From the NCBI GenBank assembly GCA_030731745.1, contig JANQTJ010000004.1:1-64000 (forward strand): a DNA stretch of 64,000 bases. Direction: 5' to 3'. Of the stretch, positions 17,677-27,080 are shown in pieces (within the stretch, counting starts at the first letter, position 1; every line of letters starts with the position of its first letter). Source of the stretch: Flaviramulus sp. (GTDB lineage: Bacteria; Bacteroidota; Bacteroidia; Flavobacteriales; Flavobacteriaceae). The notes under the pieces were generated by a model. That model worked only from the letters and a program-made list of their open reading frames with translations. It was not told the DNA's origin and did no database searches. Made by a program: the position numbers and the translations under genes.

Positions 17677-20163
17677 CTACTTAGGATCTAAAATATTGTT
17701 AACGCGTTCCAATGCATCTGCTATATGAATTCTACTCATAGAATCAGCGCCACCAGCATTTCTCAAAGAACTGCGAAGTGATTTTAACTCTGCTCTTACA
17801 ATAGCTCTAATATCAGACTGACTTACATTTATTGGGGTTCCTCCAAAGAAGCGTCTTACTGCAGCTGGAATATTTTGTTCATTTTCCATAATAAATTCCA
17901 TACGCTCAATGTAAGCACGTTGCAGGTTTCGTCTGTAAATATCTATTTTCTTACCAGTGCTTAACTCACTAAATAAACCATTACGTAAATCTTTCATCAT
18001 GTCGAATAAAGCATAAGAATCTTTAATATTAATGGTTTCATTTTCTAACATACGCGCCATACGTCCAAAATCCATAATATTATTTAAGGTTCTTGTTTGA
18101 GTACTTCTTAAACGTTCAACACTACCAGCACTTTCTATTTTGTTAAAAATATTGTTGTCTAACATCCAATTTGGAGTTGTAAACAATTCATCTTGTATAA
18201 ATTTCATTGCTTTTTTCTGATGTGCTTTAGGTACATGTGTGTAAACAGCACCATCTTGATCGTAGGTTTTGTAGTATTCATAAACACCACCAATGTTTGC
18301 AGAAACATGTCCCATGTAACGGTTGTACTGACCTAAAACTTCGTTATACATAGTTTCTAAGTCATCATAATTTTTACCGTCTTCGGCAGTCCATTCAATT
18401 AAGTTAGGCACAATACGTTTAAGATTTTTTATGCCGTATTGACTCGCTAAAACAGCATCATCTCCTAAATCTTCTGTTTGAGAACTTGGGTCAATAACTC
18501 CAAATTGCTGTCTACCAAAACGATACATTGGATCTTCAGCGTGTTTTAAAATCCAACTATCTAAAGTTTTCTTTTCATCTTCAGCTGTTTTAGCTTCTAG
18601 TATTGGTCTGTAGCCCCATTCAATGGAATATTTATCATAAATACCAATATTTGGCATAAGAGCAACACCTTCATCACCTGGTTGTGCTACGTAATTAAAA
18701 CGAGCATAATCCATAATTGATGGAGCCGTTCCAAATTTTTTAGTAAACTCAGGATCACGTAATTTTTCTACTGGATAAGCAACGCTGCTTCCCATGTTAT
18801 GAGGTAAACCAAGTGTGTGTCCAACTTCGTGAGATGACACAAAACGAATTAAACGTCCCATAACTTCGTCTTTAAAAGCAACACCTCTTGCATCTGGGTT
18901 AATGGCTGCTGTTTGTACAAAAAACCAATTACGTAATAAGGTCATTACGTTATGGTACCAGTTAATATCGCTTTCTAAAATTTCACCAGATCTTGGGTCA
19001 CTTACGTGAGGGCCATTGGCATTAGGGATAGGAGATGCTAAATATCTTACTACCGAATAACGAGCATCTTCAGGAGACCATTCTGGGTCTTCTTCTATAG
19101 ATGGAGGGTCTTTAGCAATAATTGCTTCCTTAAAACCGGCAGCTTCGAAGGCAACCTGCCAATCTTCAATACCTTGTTTAATATATTTTCTCCATTGTTC
19201 CGGAGTAGCTCTGTCTATGTAGTAAACAATTTGTTTTTTAGGTACAACAAGTTCTCCTCTTTTAAACTTTTCAATATCTTCATCCTTTACCTCTAATCTC
19301 CAACGATCTAAATAAGTAACGCTTTTACTTTCTTGTGCATTTAAACCATAATCTGTTTGCCCACTTGTAAACCAACCTACACGTTGATCGAACATACGGC
19401 GTTGCATAGGTACTTTAGGAAGTAAAATCATAGAGTTATTAATCTCTAAAGTGATAGCCCCTGTATTAGAATTTGATGGTGGTTCACTAGCTGCATAAGT
19501 TTTTACAGTTCGAGACTCAATATTTGTTGGATACGATTTTAGACTTTCTATATAGGAAAGTGCGTCATCTAAACGTGATATTTTGTATTCTTGTCTTCTT
19601 CTTTGTGGGTAACCAAGAGGCTTTACATCTTTAGAAAATAAATCAGTTACATCGATAACTGTTTTTGTTGAATCTTTGCTAATTGCTTTAATAGGGAAAG
19701 TAGCTATTACTGGCTCAAAATTTGAGTTAACAACAGCTTCATGTACCGGAAGAGAATCTGCTGCTACCACTTGATGAGATACCATACGTAAAAGTACTTT
19801 TTTGTCTTTCTTCTGCCAGCGTAATACTTGTTCACTCAGTTTTCCGCCACCAAAACCTAATCCTGATGCAGTTTTAGCTATACGTGTAACCATAATCATT
19901 TCTCTTTCGAAAAGAGAATCTGGAATTTCGTAGAAATAGGATTCATCAATTTGATGCACATCAAAAAGACCTTTATCAGTTTTAGCGTCTTTAGTGATTA
20001 CTTGACTGTAAGGTTTGATGTCATCTTTCCCAGGTTTTTTTACTGGTGGTGTTGCCGCTACAGGAGCATTTTTTTTAGATTTACTTGCTTTTTTAGTAGT
20101 AGAACACGAAAATGCTACAAAAGCACAAACTACAAAGAGTAGTTTAAAGGTTAGTTTTTTCAA
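17677..20163 (-). CDS. Zinc-dependent metalloprotease (metzincin-like) lipoprotein
   Basis: The start is set at the TTG at 20163 (M-KKLTFKLLFVVCAFVAFSC), which gives a clean lipoprotein signal; the track's ATG at 20214 adds 17 residues before it. It is about 828 residues. The zinc site is SSHEVGHTLGLPHNMGSS, an extended HEXXHxxGxxH motif, followed by a Met-turn-like SIMDYARFNY. The family is the Bacteroidota group usually called zinc-dependent metalloprotease with DUF5117/DUF5118/DUF4953 regions. It probably acts in the periplasm or at the outer membrane on proteins; the substrate is unknown. It is monocistronic and the C-terminus is mainly helical. Confidence 0.88.
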   Translation of the reverse strand: MKKLTFKLLFVVCAFVAFSCSTTKKASKSKKNAPVAATPPVKKPGKDDIKPYSQVITKDAKTDKGLFDVHQIDESYFYEIPDSLFEREMIMVTRIAKTASGLGFGGGKLSEQVLRWQKKDKKVLLRMVSHQVVAADSLPVHEAVVNSNFEPVIATFPIKAISKDSTKTVIDVTDLFSKDVKPLGYPQRRRQEYKISRLDDALSYIESLKSYPTNIESRTVKTYAASEPPSNSNTGAITLEINNSMILLPKVPMQRRMFDQRVGWFTSGQTDYGLNAQESKSVTYLDRWRLEVKDEDIEKFKRGELVVPKKQIVYYIDRATPEQWRKYIKQGIEDWQVAFEAAGFKEAIIAKDPPSIEEDPEWSPEDARYSVVRYLASPIPNANGPHVSDPRSGEILESDINWYHNVMTLLRNWFFVQTAAINPDARGVAFKDEVMGRLIRFVSSHEVGHTLGLPHNMGSSVAYPVEKLRDPEFTKKFGTAPSIMDYARFNYVAQPGDEGVALMPNIGIYDKYSIEWGYRPILEAKTAEDEKKTLDSWILKHAEDPMYRFGRQQFGVIDPSSQTEDLGDDAVLASQYGIKNLKRIVPNLIEWTAEDGKNYDDLETMYNEVLGQYNRYMGHVSANIGGVYEYYKTYDQDGAVYTHVPKAHQKKAMKFIQDELFTTPNWMLDNNIFNKIESAGSVERLRSTQTRTLNNIMDFGRMARMLENETINIKDSYALFDMMKDLRNGLFSELSTGKKIDIYRRNLQRAYIERMEFIMENEQNIPAAVRRFFGGTPINVSQSDIRAIVRAELKSLRSSLRNAGGADSMSRIHIADALERVNNILDPK

Positions 20164-20269
20164 ATCAGTTAGCTTTAAAGTTTTTGTGAAAATAAGGAAT
20201 ACCCCAATAATCATTAAATTATAAGCTTATTTTAATATTTCTTTAACTAAAAATATCTTGTAATGAATG

Positions 20270-21964
20270 CTAAAGTATTTCTATAAATAGCCCATTGTCT
20301 GTTTTTTCAACTTTAGCAATGTTGTTTTTAGTAAGTTCTTTAATGGTTTTATCCCATTTTTTATTAGACAAACCAGACTGAATTTTTAAGTCATTCAATT
20401 CTAATTTTTGAGTTTTTTTAAGAATTTCAAAAACAGCTTTGGCATCCTCGCTAATCTCTACATGTTTCTTTTCGGGGCGCATTTGTGGAAAGAATAAAAC
20501 TTCTTGAATAGATTGGTTATTTGTTAAAAACATAATTAATCTATCCATGCCAATTCCCATACCTGAGGTAGGAGGCATTCCATATTCAAGAGCACGTAAA
20601 AAGTCATAATCAATAACACCTGTAGCTTCGTCGTCACCTTTTTTAGCAAGTTCAATTTGGTGCTCAAAACGTTCTCTTTGGTCAATAGGGTCGTTTAATT
20701 CACTGTAGGCATTAGCAATCTCTTTACCACAAACCATAAGCTCAAAACGTTCTGTTAATTCAGGATTTTCACGGTGTTCTTTGCATAAAGGGCTCATTTC
20801 TTTAGGGTAATCAGTAATAAACGTAGGCTGTATGTAATTGCCTTCACATTTTTCGCCAAAAATTTCATCTATAAGTTTGCCTTTACCCATGGTGTTATCT
20901 ACTTCAATTCCCATGTTTTTGGCAGCTTGCCGTATTTCGTCTTCACTTTTACCAGTAATATCAAAACCAGTAAAATGTTTTATGGAGTCTGTCATAGTTA
21001 CTCTGGCATAAGGAGCTTTAAAATCTATGTCTTGTTTTCCAAAAGTAGCTTTGGTAGTTCCATTTACTGCTATAGCACAATGTTCTAAAAGTTGCTCGCA
21101 GAAATCCATCATCCAGTTGTAATCTTTGTATGCTACATAAATTTCCATAGCAGTAAACTCAGGATTATGAGTTCGATCCATCCCTTCATTTCTAAAGTTT
21201 TTAGAAAACTCATAAACGCCATCAAAACCTCCTACAATTAATCTTTTTAGGTATAATTCGTTAGCAATACGCATGTATAGCGGGATATCTAAAGCATTGT
21301 GATGAGTCATGAAAGGACGCGCTGCTGCACCACCTGGGATGGGTTGTAAAACAGGTGTTTCAACCTCAAAATAACCAGCATTATTAAAAAATGAACGCAT
21401 CGCATTAAACAATTTGGTACGTTTCACAAACACATCTTTTACGTTTGGATTTACTACCAAATCAGCATATCGTTGTCGGTAACGCATTTCAGGATCATCA
21501 AATTTATCATGAATATTTCCTTCGGCATCTAACTTTGGCAAAGGAAGTGGCTTTAAAGCTTTACTTAACAAAGTAAAGTTTTTTACCATTACTGTTTTTT
21601 CACCAACTTTGGTGTTAAACAAATCCCCTTCAATTCCAATAAAATCTCCTATGTCTAAAAGTTTTTTATAAACTTCATTGTATTTACTTTTATCATCTCC
21701 GGCACAAATTTCATCTCGGTTAAAATAAACTTGTATACGTCCTTCAGAATCTTGTAGCTCAGCAAAACTGGCATTCCCTTGTATCCTTCTAGACATTAAT
21801 CGGCCAGCAATAATAACTTTTTCACCCTCTTTAAAATCTTTTTTAATCGATTTAGAAGTATTGTTTACTGGGTATAAATCCGCGGGATATGGGTTAATTC
21901 CTAAAGCTCTTAATTTTGCTAATTTTTCTCTTCTTACAAGTTCTTGCTCTGATAATTGCGACAT
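20270..21964 (-). CDS. lysS: Lysyl-tRNA synthetase, class II
   Basis: 564 residues. An OB-fold anticodon domain (FAELQDSEGRIQVYFNRDE) precedes the class II catalytic core with motif 2 (KNFRNEGMDRTHNPEFT) and motif 3 (GMGIGMDRLIMFL). It charges tRNA-Lys. It is about 60-70 residues longer than E. coli LysS because of a C-terminal helical, winged-helix-like extension (SEDAKAVFEILKKTQKLELND onward), which I recall as common in Bacteroidota. The start codon is unambiguous; 106 bases separate it from the metalloprotease downstream. Confidence 0.97.
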   Translation of the reverse strand: MSQLSEQELVRREKLAKLRALGINPYPADLYPVNNTSKSIKKDFKEGEKVIIAGRLMSRRIQGNASFAELQDSEGRIQVYFNRDEICAGDDKSKYNEVYKKLLDIGDFIGIEGDLFNTKVGEKTVMVKNFTLLSKALKPLPLPKLDAEGNIHDKFDDPEMRYRQRYADLVVNPNVKDVFVKRTKLFNAMRSFFNNAGYFEVETPVLQPIPGGAAARPFMTHHNALDIPLYMRIANELYLKRLIVGGFDGVYEFSKNFRNEGMDRTHNPEFTAMEIYVAYKDYNWMMDFCEQLLEHCAIAVNGTTKATFGKQDIDFKAPYARVTMTDSIKHFTGFDITGKSEDEIRQAAKNMGIEVDNTMGKGKLIDEIFGEKCEGNYIQPTFITDYPKEMSPLCKEHRENPELTERFELMVCGKEIANAYSELNDPIDQRERFEHQIELAKKGDDEATGVIDYDFLRALEYGMPPTSGMGIGMDRLIMFLTNNQSIQEVLFFPQMRPEKKHVEISEDAKAVFEILKKTQKLELNDLKIQSGLSNKKWDKTIKELTKNNIAKVEKTDNGLFIEIL

Positions 21965-22048
21965 AGTCTAAATACTGTATAAAATTTTAAAGGCACAAAG
22001 ATAATCATTTGATTTACGATTTACGATTATTGATTTATGAAATTTTTT

Positions 22049-22130
22049 GGGCGTTACCACAAGGGTCGGGCTTTACGCTATATCTTTTTTTCGTCCCTAA
22101 AAAAAGGATGCCACTTCAATCCCTAACGCA
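22049..22130. repeat. Structured intergenic element (imperfect palindrome, repeat-like)
   Basis: The outer arms GCGTTA (22051) and TAACGC (22124) pair. An inner hairpin is formed by ATCTTTTTTT and AAAAAAAGGAT around CGTCCCT, and GGGTCGGGCTTTACGC sits between them. The element is far more G+C-rich than its flanks and is preceded by direct repeats of GATTTAC. From memory, very similar sequences recur between genes in many Flavobacteriaceae genomes, which would make it a dispersed structured repeat or mobile RNA-like unit. Only one copy is found in this window. No protein-coding sense is apparent. Confidence 0.65.
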
Positions 22131-22195
22131 AAATTGTAACATATAACTTACTTTTACGTCCTATATGTAATTCATCAATCAAATCAAATCAAACC

Positions 22196-22354
22196 ATGAG
22201 TATCTGGAGAGTTTTATTGTCTATCATTTGTCCGCCTTTAGCTGTTATAGATAAGGGTTGCGGCTCCATAATTATTGTTTTTTTATTATGGCTTTGTGGC
22301 TGGGTTCCGGGCGTTATTGCAGCGTTAGTTATTCTAAATAATCCTAAAAATTAA
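22196..22354 (+). CDS. YqaE/Pmp3-family membrane peptide (52 aa)
   Basis: Not in the ORF track. MSIWRVLLSIICPPLAVIDK, then GCGSIIIVFLLWLCGWVPGV, then IAALVILNNPKN. The two hydrophobic helices with the CPPLAV and LLWLCGWVPGVIAAL signatures are those of the UPF0057/Pmp3 family, which is linked to stress tolerance and membrane potential in yeast and plants and is common in bacteria. It stands alone between the structured element and lipB. Confidence 0.92.
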   Translation: MSIWRVLLSIICPPLAVIDKGCGSIIIVFLLWLCGWVPGVIAALVILNNPKN

Positions 22355-22369
22355 AACATAAAAATATCG

Positions 22370-22377
22370 TAATTTTG
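22370..22377 (+). promoter_or_regulatory. -7 promoter element of lipB (TAATTTTG)
   Basis: TAATTTTG matches TAnnTTTG and ends only six bases before the lipB ATG at 22384, so the transcript would be leaderless or nearly so. No convincing -33 element is seen. Confidence 0.55.
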
Positions 22378-22383
22378 CAGCCT

Positions 22384-23082
22384 ATGAATAAACAAGTAGC
22401 ACTGCAAGATTTGGGTTTTAAAGACTATAAACAAACTTGGGATTACCAAGAGCAATTGTTTAAAGGTATTGTAGACACTAAAATAAAAAATAGGCGAGAA
22501 GAGGCTGGTTTAAAAACCAAAAATTACTTTTTGTTTGTAGAGCATCCGCATGTATATACTTTAGGTAAAAGTGGCGATTTGTCAAACTTACTTTTAAACG
22601 AACAGCAACTCACTGAAAAAGGCGCGACTTTTTATAAAATTAATCGCGGTGGTGATATTACTTATCATGGTCCTGGGCAAATAGTTGGATATCCTATTCT
22701 AGATTTAGAAAACTTTTTCACCGATATTCATAAATACCTTCGCTTTTTGGAAGAAATGATTATTCTTACACTTGCTGAATATGGTTTAAAGGCTGAAAGA
22801 AGTCCCGGGGAAACAGGCGTTTGGCTTGATGTTGGTTCACCATTTGCACGAAAAATTTGTGCAATGGGTGTGCGCGCTAGCCGTTGGGTAACTATGCATG
22901 GTTTTGCGCTTAATGTTAATGCTGATCTAGGGTATTTTGATAATATCATTCCTTGCGGAATCAGAGGAAAAGCTGTTACCTCTTTAAACGTTGAGCTTGG
23001 GGTTAGAGCTGTTGATGAATCTGAAGTTAAACATAAATTATTAAATCATTTCAAAAGTCTATTTGAAGCTGAATTTTTTTAA
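22384..23082 (+). CDS. lipB: Octanoyl-[ACP]:protein N-octanoyltransferase
   Basis: The ATG at 22384 is preferred to the TTG at 22375, which lies inside the promoter element. 232 residues. The enzyme moves octanoyl from ACP to lipoyl domains of dehydrogenase complexes, the first step of lipoate assembly. Family motifs are FLFVEHPHVYTLGKSG, INRGGDITYHGPGQIVGYP and the catalytic Lys/Cys segment RKICAMGVRASRWVTMHGFA. Its 3' end overlaps the converging lipoprotein gene by four bases. Confidence 0.96.
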   Translation: MNKQVALQDLGFKDYKQTWDYQEQLFKGIVDTKIKNRREEAGLKTKNYFLFVEHPHVYTLGKSGDLSNLLLNEQQLTEKGATFYKINRGGDITYHGPGQIVGYPILDLENFFTDIHKYLRFLEEMIILTLAEYGLKAERSPGETGVWLDVGSPFARKICAMGVRASRWVTMHGFALNVNADLGYFDNIIPCGIRGKAVTSLNVELGVRAVDESEVKHKLLNHFKSLFEAEFF

Positions 23083-23453
23083 AAACAAGAAAATTGTTTT
23101 GGTTTCCAAATAATAGTGTCATTTTCTAATAAAGAGTTCTCAAAATTTTCGTCCCCAACATATCCTAGTAGGGTTCCTTCGCAATTAAAAACAGGAATTA
23201 AAGTACTACATTGAGGGCAACAATTTGGAAAAATAAAAATAGTTTCATCTTCTAAAGTGTTTTGAGAAACATAAAAATATAGTTTCAAATCAGAATTTGA
23301 TCGTTCAAGTTCTTCTATAGCTTCTCTTAGCCAACTAATATTTTTAGTTGGATTTGAAACATTACAAGTATTATTTAATTCGTTATCATTATTACTGTTG
23401 CAAGAGGCATTACATAATAATATTATAAACAATAAAGAGAGCAGCTTTTTCAT
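23079..23453 (-). CDS. Cys-rich hypothetical lipoprotein
   Basis: 124 residues with a lipoprotein signal (KKLLSLLFIILLCNASC). The mature part holds several Cys, notably IFPNCCPQCSTLIPVFNCEG, which could form disulphides or bind a metal. No family is recognised. It converges with lipB, sharing four bases at the stop codons, and is otherwise alone. A small periplasmic or outer-membrane lipoprotein is the most that can be said. Confidence 0.72.
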   Translation of the reverse strand: MKKLLSLLFIILLCNASCNSNNDNELNNTCNVSNPTKNISWLREAIEELERSNSDLKLYFYVSQNTLEDETIFIFPNCCPQCSTLIPVFNCEGTLLGYVGDENFENSLLENDTIIWKPKQFSCF

Positions 23454-23567
23454 TCCATTTTTAATTTAAAGATGATTGATTTTTAAAAAGGTTGCTTAAA
23501 CTTTATTGAATAAAGTATATAATCATTAAAAAGTTAAAAATGCAAATTATCAATATTTTTTTTGTCT

Positions 23568-26345
23568 TTATTTTATTTCTAAAGTTGTTTTTTTGTTTTC
23601 AATTTCTATGGTGTATTTTCCTTTTGGTAAATACGTTTTTTTGTTTTGAGCTTCACTTATTTTAAGTTCCGGTTTTTCACCTTGTAAAGCCTCTTTCCCA
23701 GAATTAGTTATTGATAAATCGTAGGTTGTATAATTATAACCAGCATCAGCACCCACAGAAATAGTATTTAAAATTGAATTTGCTTCAGATAAAATATGAA
23801 TGTCTAATTTTGTTTTTGAGTTTGAATAAAATTTAATGATTGTTTCAGGCTCAAAAGCAGGGTAAAATTGACCCCAAGAGCTTCCCCATCTGCTGGATAA
23901 TCTTATAGATTCCATATCAAAAATAACAATATCTTTATTTCCAATGGTATGATGTTTTTGTAATACTGAGATATCAGCTTTATATATACTTCTTCCATGA
24001 GTTCCAACAACCAAATCTTTAGCTTCTGGTTGAATCACTAAATCATGTACGGCAACTGTTGTTAACCCTTTTGCAAAAGCTTCCCAATGGCTTCCATTGT
24101 TGAAAGAGGCATAAACGCCATTATCAGTTCCTAAGTAAACTAGATTTTCATTTTCAGAATCTTCTTTAATAACGTTTACAGATGCGTTATTTGGCAGGTT
24201 AGAACTGATAGATTTCCACGTTTTTCCATAATCATTGCTCATATAAACATAGGCTTTAAAATCGTCATTTCTATAACCGTTTAAAGTTGCATAAACACGA
24301 CTTTTGTTATGTTGTGAAGCTATCACTCTAGAAACCCAAAGATTTTGAGGTAAATTATTAGAAATTCTAGTCCATGTAGCACCAGAATTATTAGTCATAT
24401 TAATATAACCGTCATCACTACCTGTGTAAATTAAACCAAATTGAAATGGACTTTCAGAAATAGTAGTTAATGTACCATAAGGTACATTTCCTTTTTTTCC
24501 TCCTGAAGTTAAATCGCCTGATATCACATCAAAAGTTTCACCTTGATCCATAGAACGCAAAAGTTTATTGGCGCCCATATATAAAATATCTTGGTTATGA
24601 GAAGACAGTAAAATTGGTGTTTGCCAATTAAAACGATAAGGCGAATCTCCCAATTCATGTTTAGGACTAATTCTTAAACGGTCTCCAGTTTCTAGGTTTT
24701 GACGTGTGTAATTTCCAAATTGAGAGCCTGAGTAAACTATATGATGATTTCTGCTATCTACTTGAATTTGCATACCATCTCCTCCGCCAATGCCTTTATA
24801 TGGGTATTCACCTCGAGATTCCCAATTTTTTGATGCCGAATAATCGCTAGGGCCAAACCAAACGCCATTATCTTGTAAACCACCATAAACGTTATATGGT
24901 TTTTGATTATCTACAGTTATATAATAAAACTGTCCAACAGCAGGAGAATTGTTTTTAGTCCAATTTTTACCATCATCATAGGTGATATTTACACCTCCGT
25001 CATTACCATTTATTACATGGCCTTCTAGTTTAGGGTTTATCCAAATTGCTTGATGATCACTATGTACATTTTCTTTCCCAATAGAACTGAACGTCACACC
25101 ACCATCATCTGACTTTAATATAGGCACACCTAATAAATAAATTTTACTTTCATTGGATGTATTAACTGCAATAACTCCAAAGTAGTAACCATAAGAACTG
25201 TATAAACCATCAATATAGCCTTTATGGGTTTTACTCCAAGAAACACCACCATCAGTAGATTTATAAACTTCTGCACCAATGACTTCAGATTTAAACATGT
25301 CAGAATTAGCATCCTCAAGATACAACGCTAAGTCACTTGGATTCACAGTTCCTTCTCTTACAGATTTTTTAACATTTGCTGCTGTGTATTTTTTATCAAA
25401 TCGGTTGTCTTTTAAATAGCTTTCAAGTTGTTTATCATTTAAGCCTAAAAATGTAATATTGTTCATGGTTTTAAAGTCCTTTTTTTTGAGTCCTTCTTCA
25501 TCTTTTTTAGGCTCTGTTGGTCTTCTAGATTGATTATCTAATAAGGCATAAATCACATCATTATTAAAAGCTGATAAACCAATTCTGCCTACGCCACTTC
25601 CAGTAGGAAATCCAGAATTTTCTGTAGTTAATTTTATCCATGTATTTCCAGCATCAATACTTTTATAAATAGCTGAATTTTCTCCATCGCCATCAAAATC
25701 CCAAGCTTTTCTTATACGTTCCCAACTCGCTGCATACATAATATTTGGGTTAGTTGGCGATACACTAATATCTATAATTCCAGTATTATCATTAATAAAT
25801 AATACGTTTTTCCAGGTTTTACCACCATCATTGGTTTTGTAAATACCTCTTTCTTTATTTGGAGTGTATAAGTGTCCAATAGCACCTACTATAACTTCAT
25901 CGGGATTATTTTTATTGATGATGAGCCTTCCAATATGTTGCGAATCTTGTAAACCTACATTAATCCAAGTTTTACCTTTATCATTACTTTTCAAAACTCC
26001 TATTCCGGCATAAGATGATCGTGAAGAATTACTTTCGCCTGTCCCAATCCAGATGGTGCCATTATTCCAATCAATAGCAATATCACCCATATTTTGAGTT
26101 GGTGCTTCTTCAGTTAAAGAGGTAAAAGAGGTGCCATTATTATTGGTATACCATAAACCACCTGAAGCATAAGCAACGTAAAATTCGTTTGGGTTATCAG
26201 GGTTTACATCAAAATCCACCACGCGACCACTCATAATAGTTGGCCCTATATTAGTAAAAGGAACATTTTTAACGAGTGATTCTTGAGCTGGTGTTGTAAC
26301 CGAAATAAAAAGAAGAAGATAAAGTAATTGCTTATAGTGGGTCAT
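23568..26345 (-). CDS. Large secreted BNR/sortilin-like beta-propeller protein
   Basis: 925 residues with a signal peptide (YLLLFISVTTPAQ). Repeated BNR/Asp-box signatures occur throughout (SNDKGKTWINV, TNDGGKTWKNV, SIDAGNTWIKL, STDGGVSWSKT, SNDYGKTWKSI), which define two large propellers like those of the VPS10/sortilin and xyloglucanase (GH74) families. Flavobacterial members are usually annotated as glycosyl hydrolase or sortilin-like proteins without proven activity. A beta-sandwich-like C-terminus (KGKYTIEIENKKTTLEIK) follows rather than a recognisable T9SS sorting tail. It is monocistronic; substrate unknown. Confidence 0.85.
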   Translation of the reverse strand: MTHYKQLLYLLLFISVTTPAQESLVKNVPFTNIGPTIMSGRVVDFDVNPDNPNEFYVAYASGGLWYTNNNGTSFTSLTEEAPTQNMGDIAIDWNNGTIWIGTGESNSSRSSYAGIGVLKSNDKGKTWINVGLQDSQHIGRLIINKNNPDEVIVGAIGHLYTPNKERGIYKTNDGGKTWKNVLFINDNTGIIDISVSPTNPNIMYAASWERIRKAWDFDGDGENSAIYKSIDAGNTWIKLTTENSGFPTGSGVGRIGLSAFNNDVIYALLDNQSRRPTEPKKDEEGLKKKDFKTMNNITFLGLNDKQLESYLKDNRFDKKYTAANVKKSVREGTVNPSDLALYLEDANSDMFKSEVIGAEVYKSTDGGVSWSKTHKGYIDGLYSSYGYYFGVIAVNTSNESKIYLLGVPILKSDDGGVTFSSIGKENVHSDHQAIWINPKLEGHVINGNDGGVNITYDDGKNWTKNNSPAVGQFYYITVDNQKPYNVYGGLQDNGVWFGPSDYSASKNWESRGEYPYKGIGGGDGMQIQVDSRNHHIVYSGSQFGNYTRQNLETGDRLRISPKHELGDSPYRFNWQTPILLSSHNQDILYMGANKLLRSMDQGETFDVISGDLTSGGKKGNVPYGTLTTISESPFQFGLIYTGSDDGYINMTNNSGATWTRISNNLPQNLWVSRVIASQHNKSRVYATLNGYRNDDFKAYVYMSNDYGKTWKSISSNLPNNASVNVIKEDSENENLVYLGTDNGVYASFNNGSHWEAFAKGLTTVAVHDLVIQPEAKDLVVGTHGRSIYKADISVLQKHHTIGNKDIVIFDMESIRLSSRWGSSWGQFYPAFEPETIIKFYSNSKTKLDIHILSEANSILNTISVGADAGYNYTTYDLSITNSGKEALQGEKPELKISEAQNKKTYLPKGKYTIEIENKKTTLEIK

Positions 26346-26483
26346 TTTATGGATGGTTTTAAAAGTTCATTAAAATACTTAAACTAATTTAAAGCATCAA
26401 TATTTTTTTTAAAAAATTGTTTTAATTTGGTTGATTATTAGAAAATATCCCTTTTAGGATTCTTTTTCATTTATTTTAAAAAC

Positions 26484-27080
26484 ATGAATTTTAAGATTGC
26501 AAATTTTTTTTATCTATTCATTTCTCTTGTTTTTATTTTTTCTTGCACAAAAACAGTTACCTATGATATAGGAGAAATTAAAACACCTAAAGGAGATATA
26601 TTAATTTGGCTTTATGATGAAACTCCAAAACATAAAAAAAGTTTTATACAATTAGCCAATAATAGATATTGGGATTCTCTAACTTTTAATAGAGTTATAC
26701 CTAATTTTGTTGCTCAGGGTGGGTGTCCTGATACTGTTGAGGGATTTACAGATAAAGACTATTTGTTATCTCCAGAATTTGATGTATCATTAACACATGA
26801 TTACGGAGCTGTTGGTGCTGGAAGAGATGATAACCCTGATATGAATTCTGCTCGTTGCCAATTTTATGTGGTACAAAACAAAGATGGCTTACACCGATTA
26901 GATAACCAGTATACTGTTTTTGGTAAGGTTATTAAAGGTATGGATGTTATAGATGCCATTGTTAATGTGGAACGCGACTCTACAAACACACCTTTAATTC
27001 CTATAATTTTGAATGTGAATATCATATCTTTAAGTGAAAATCAATTAAAAAAACTATATCCAAATTTTAATAAGCACTAA
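26484..27080 (+). CDS. Cyclophilin-type peptidyl-prolyl isomerase lipoprotein
   Basis: 198 residues with a lipoprotein signal ending in FIFSC, then a cyclophilin domain: SLTFNRVIPNFVAQGGCP (FHRVI...F.. GG equivalent), DNPDMNSARCQFYVVQN and YTVFGKVIKGMDVID. It should accelerate prolyl isomerisation during folding of exported proteins. It is one of three lipoprotein PPIases within 6 kb. It ends one base before the converging M28 peptidase gene. Confidence 0.93.
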   Translation: MNFKIANFFYLFISLVFIFSCTKTVTYDIGEIKTPKGDILIWLYDETPKHKKSFIQLANNRYWDSLTFNRVIPNFVAQGGCPDTVEGFTDKDYLLSPEFDVSLTHDYGAVGAGRDDNPDMNSARCQFYVVQNKDGLHRLDNQYTVFGKVIKGMDVIDAIVNVERDSTNTPLIPIILNVNIISLSENQLKKLYPNFNKH

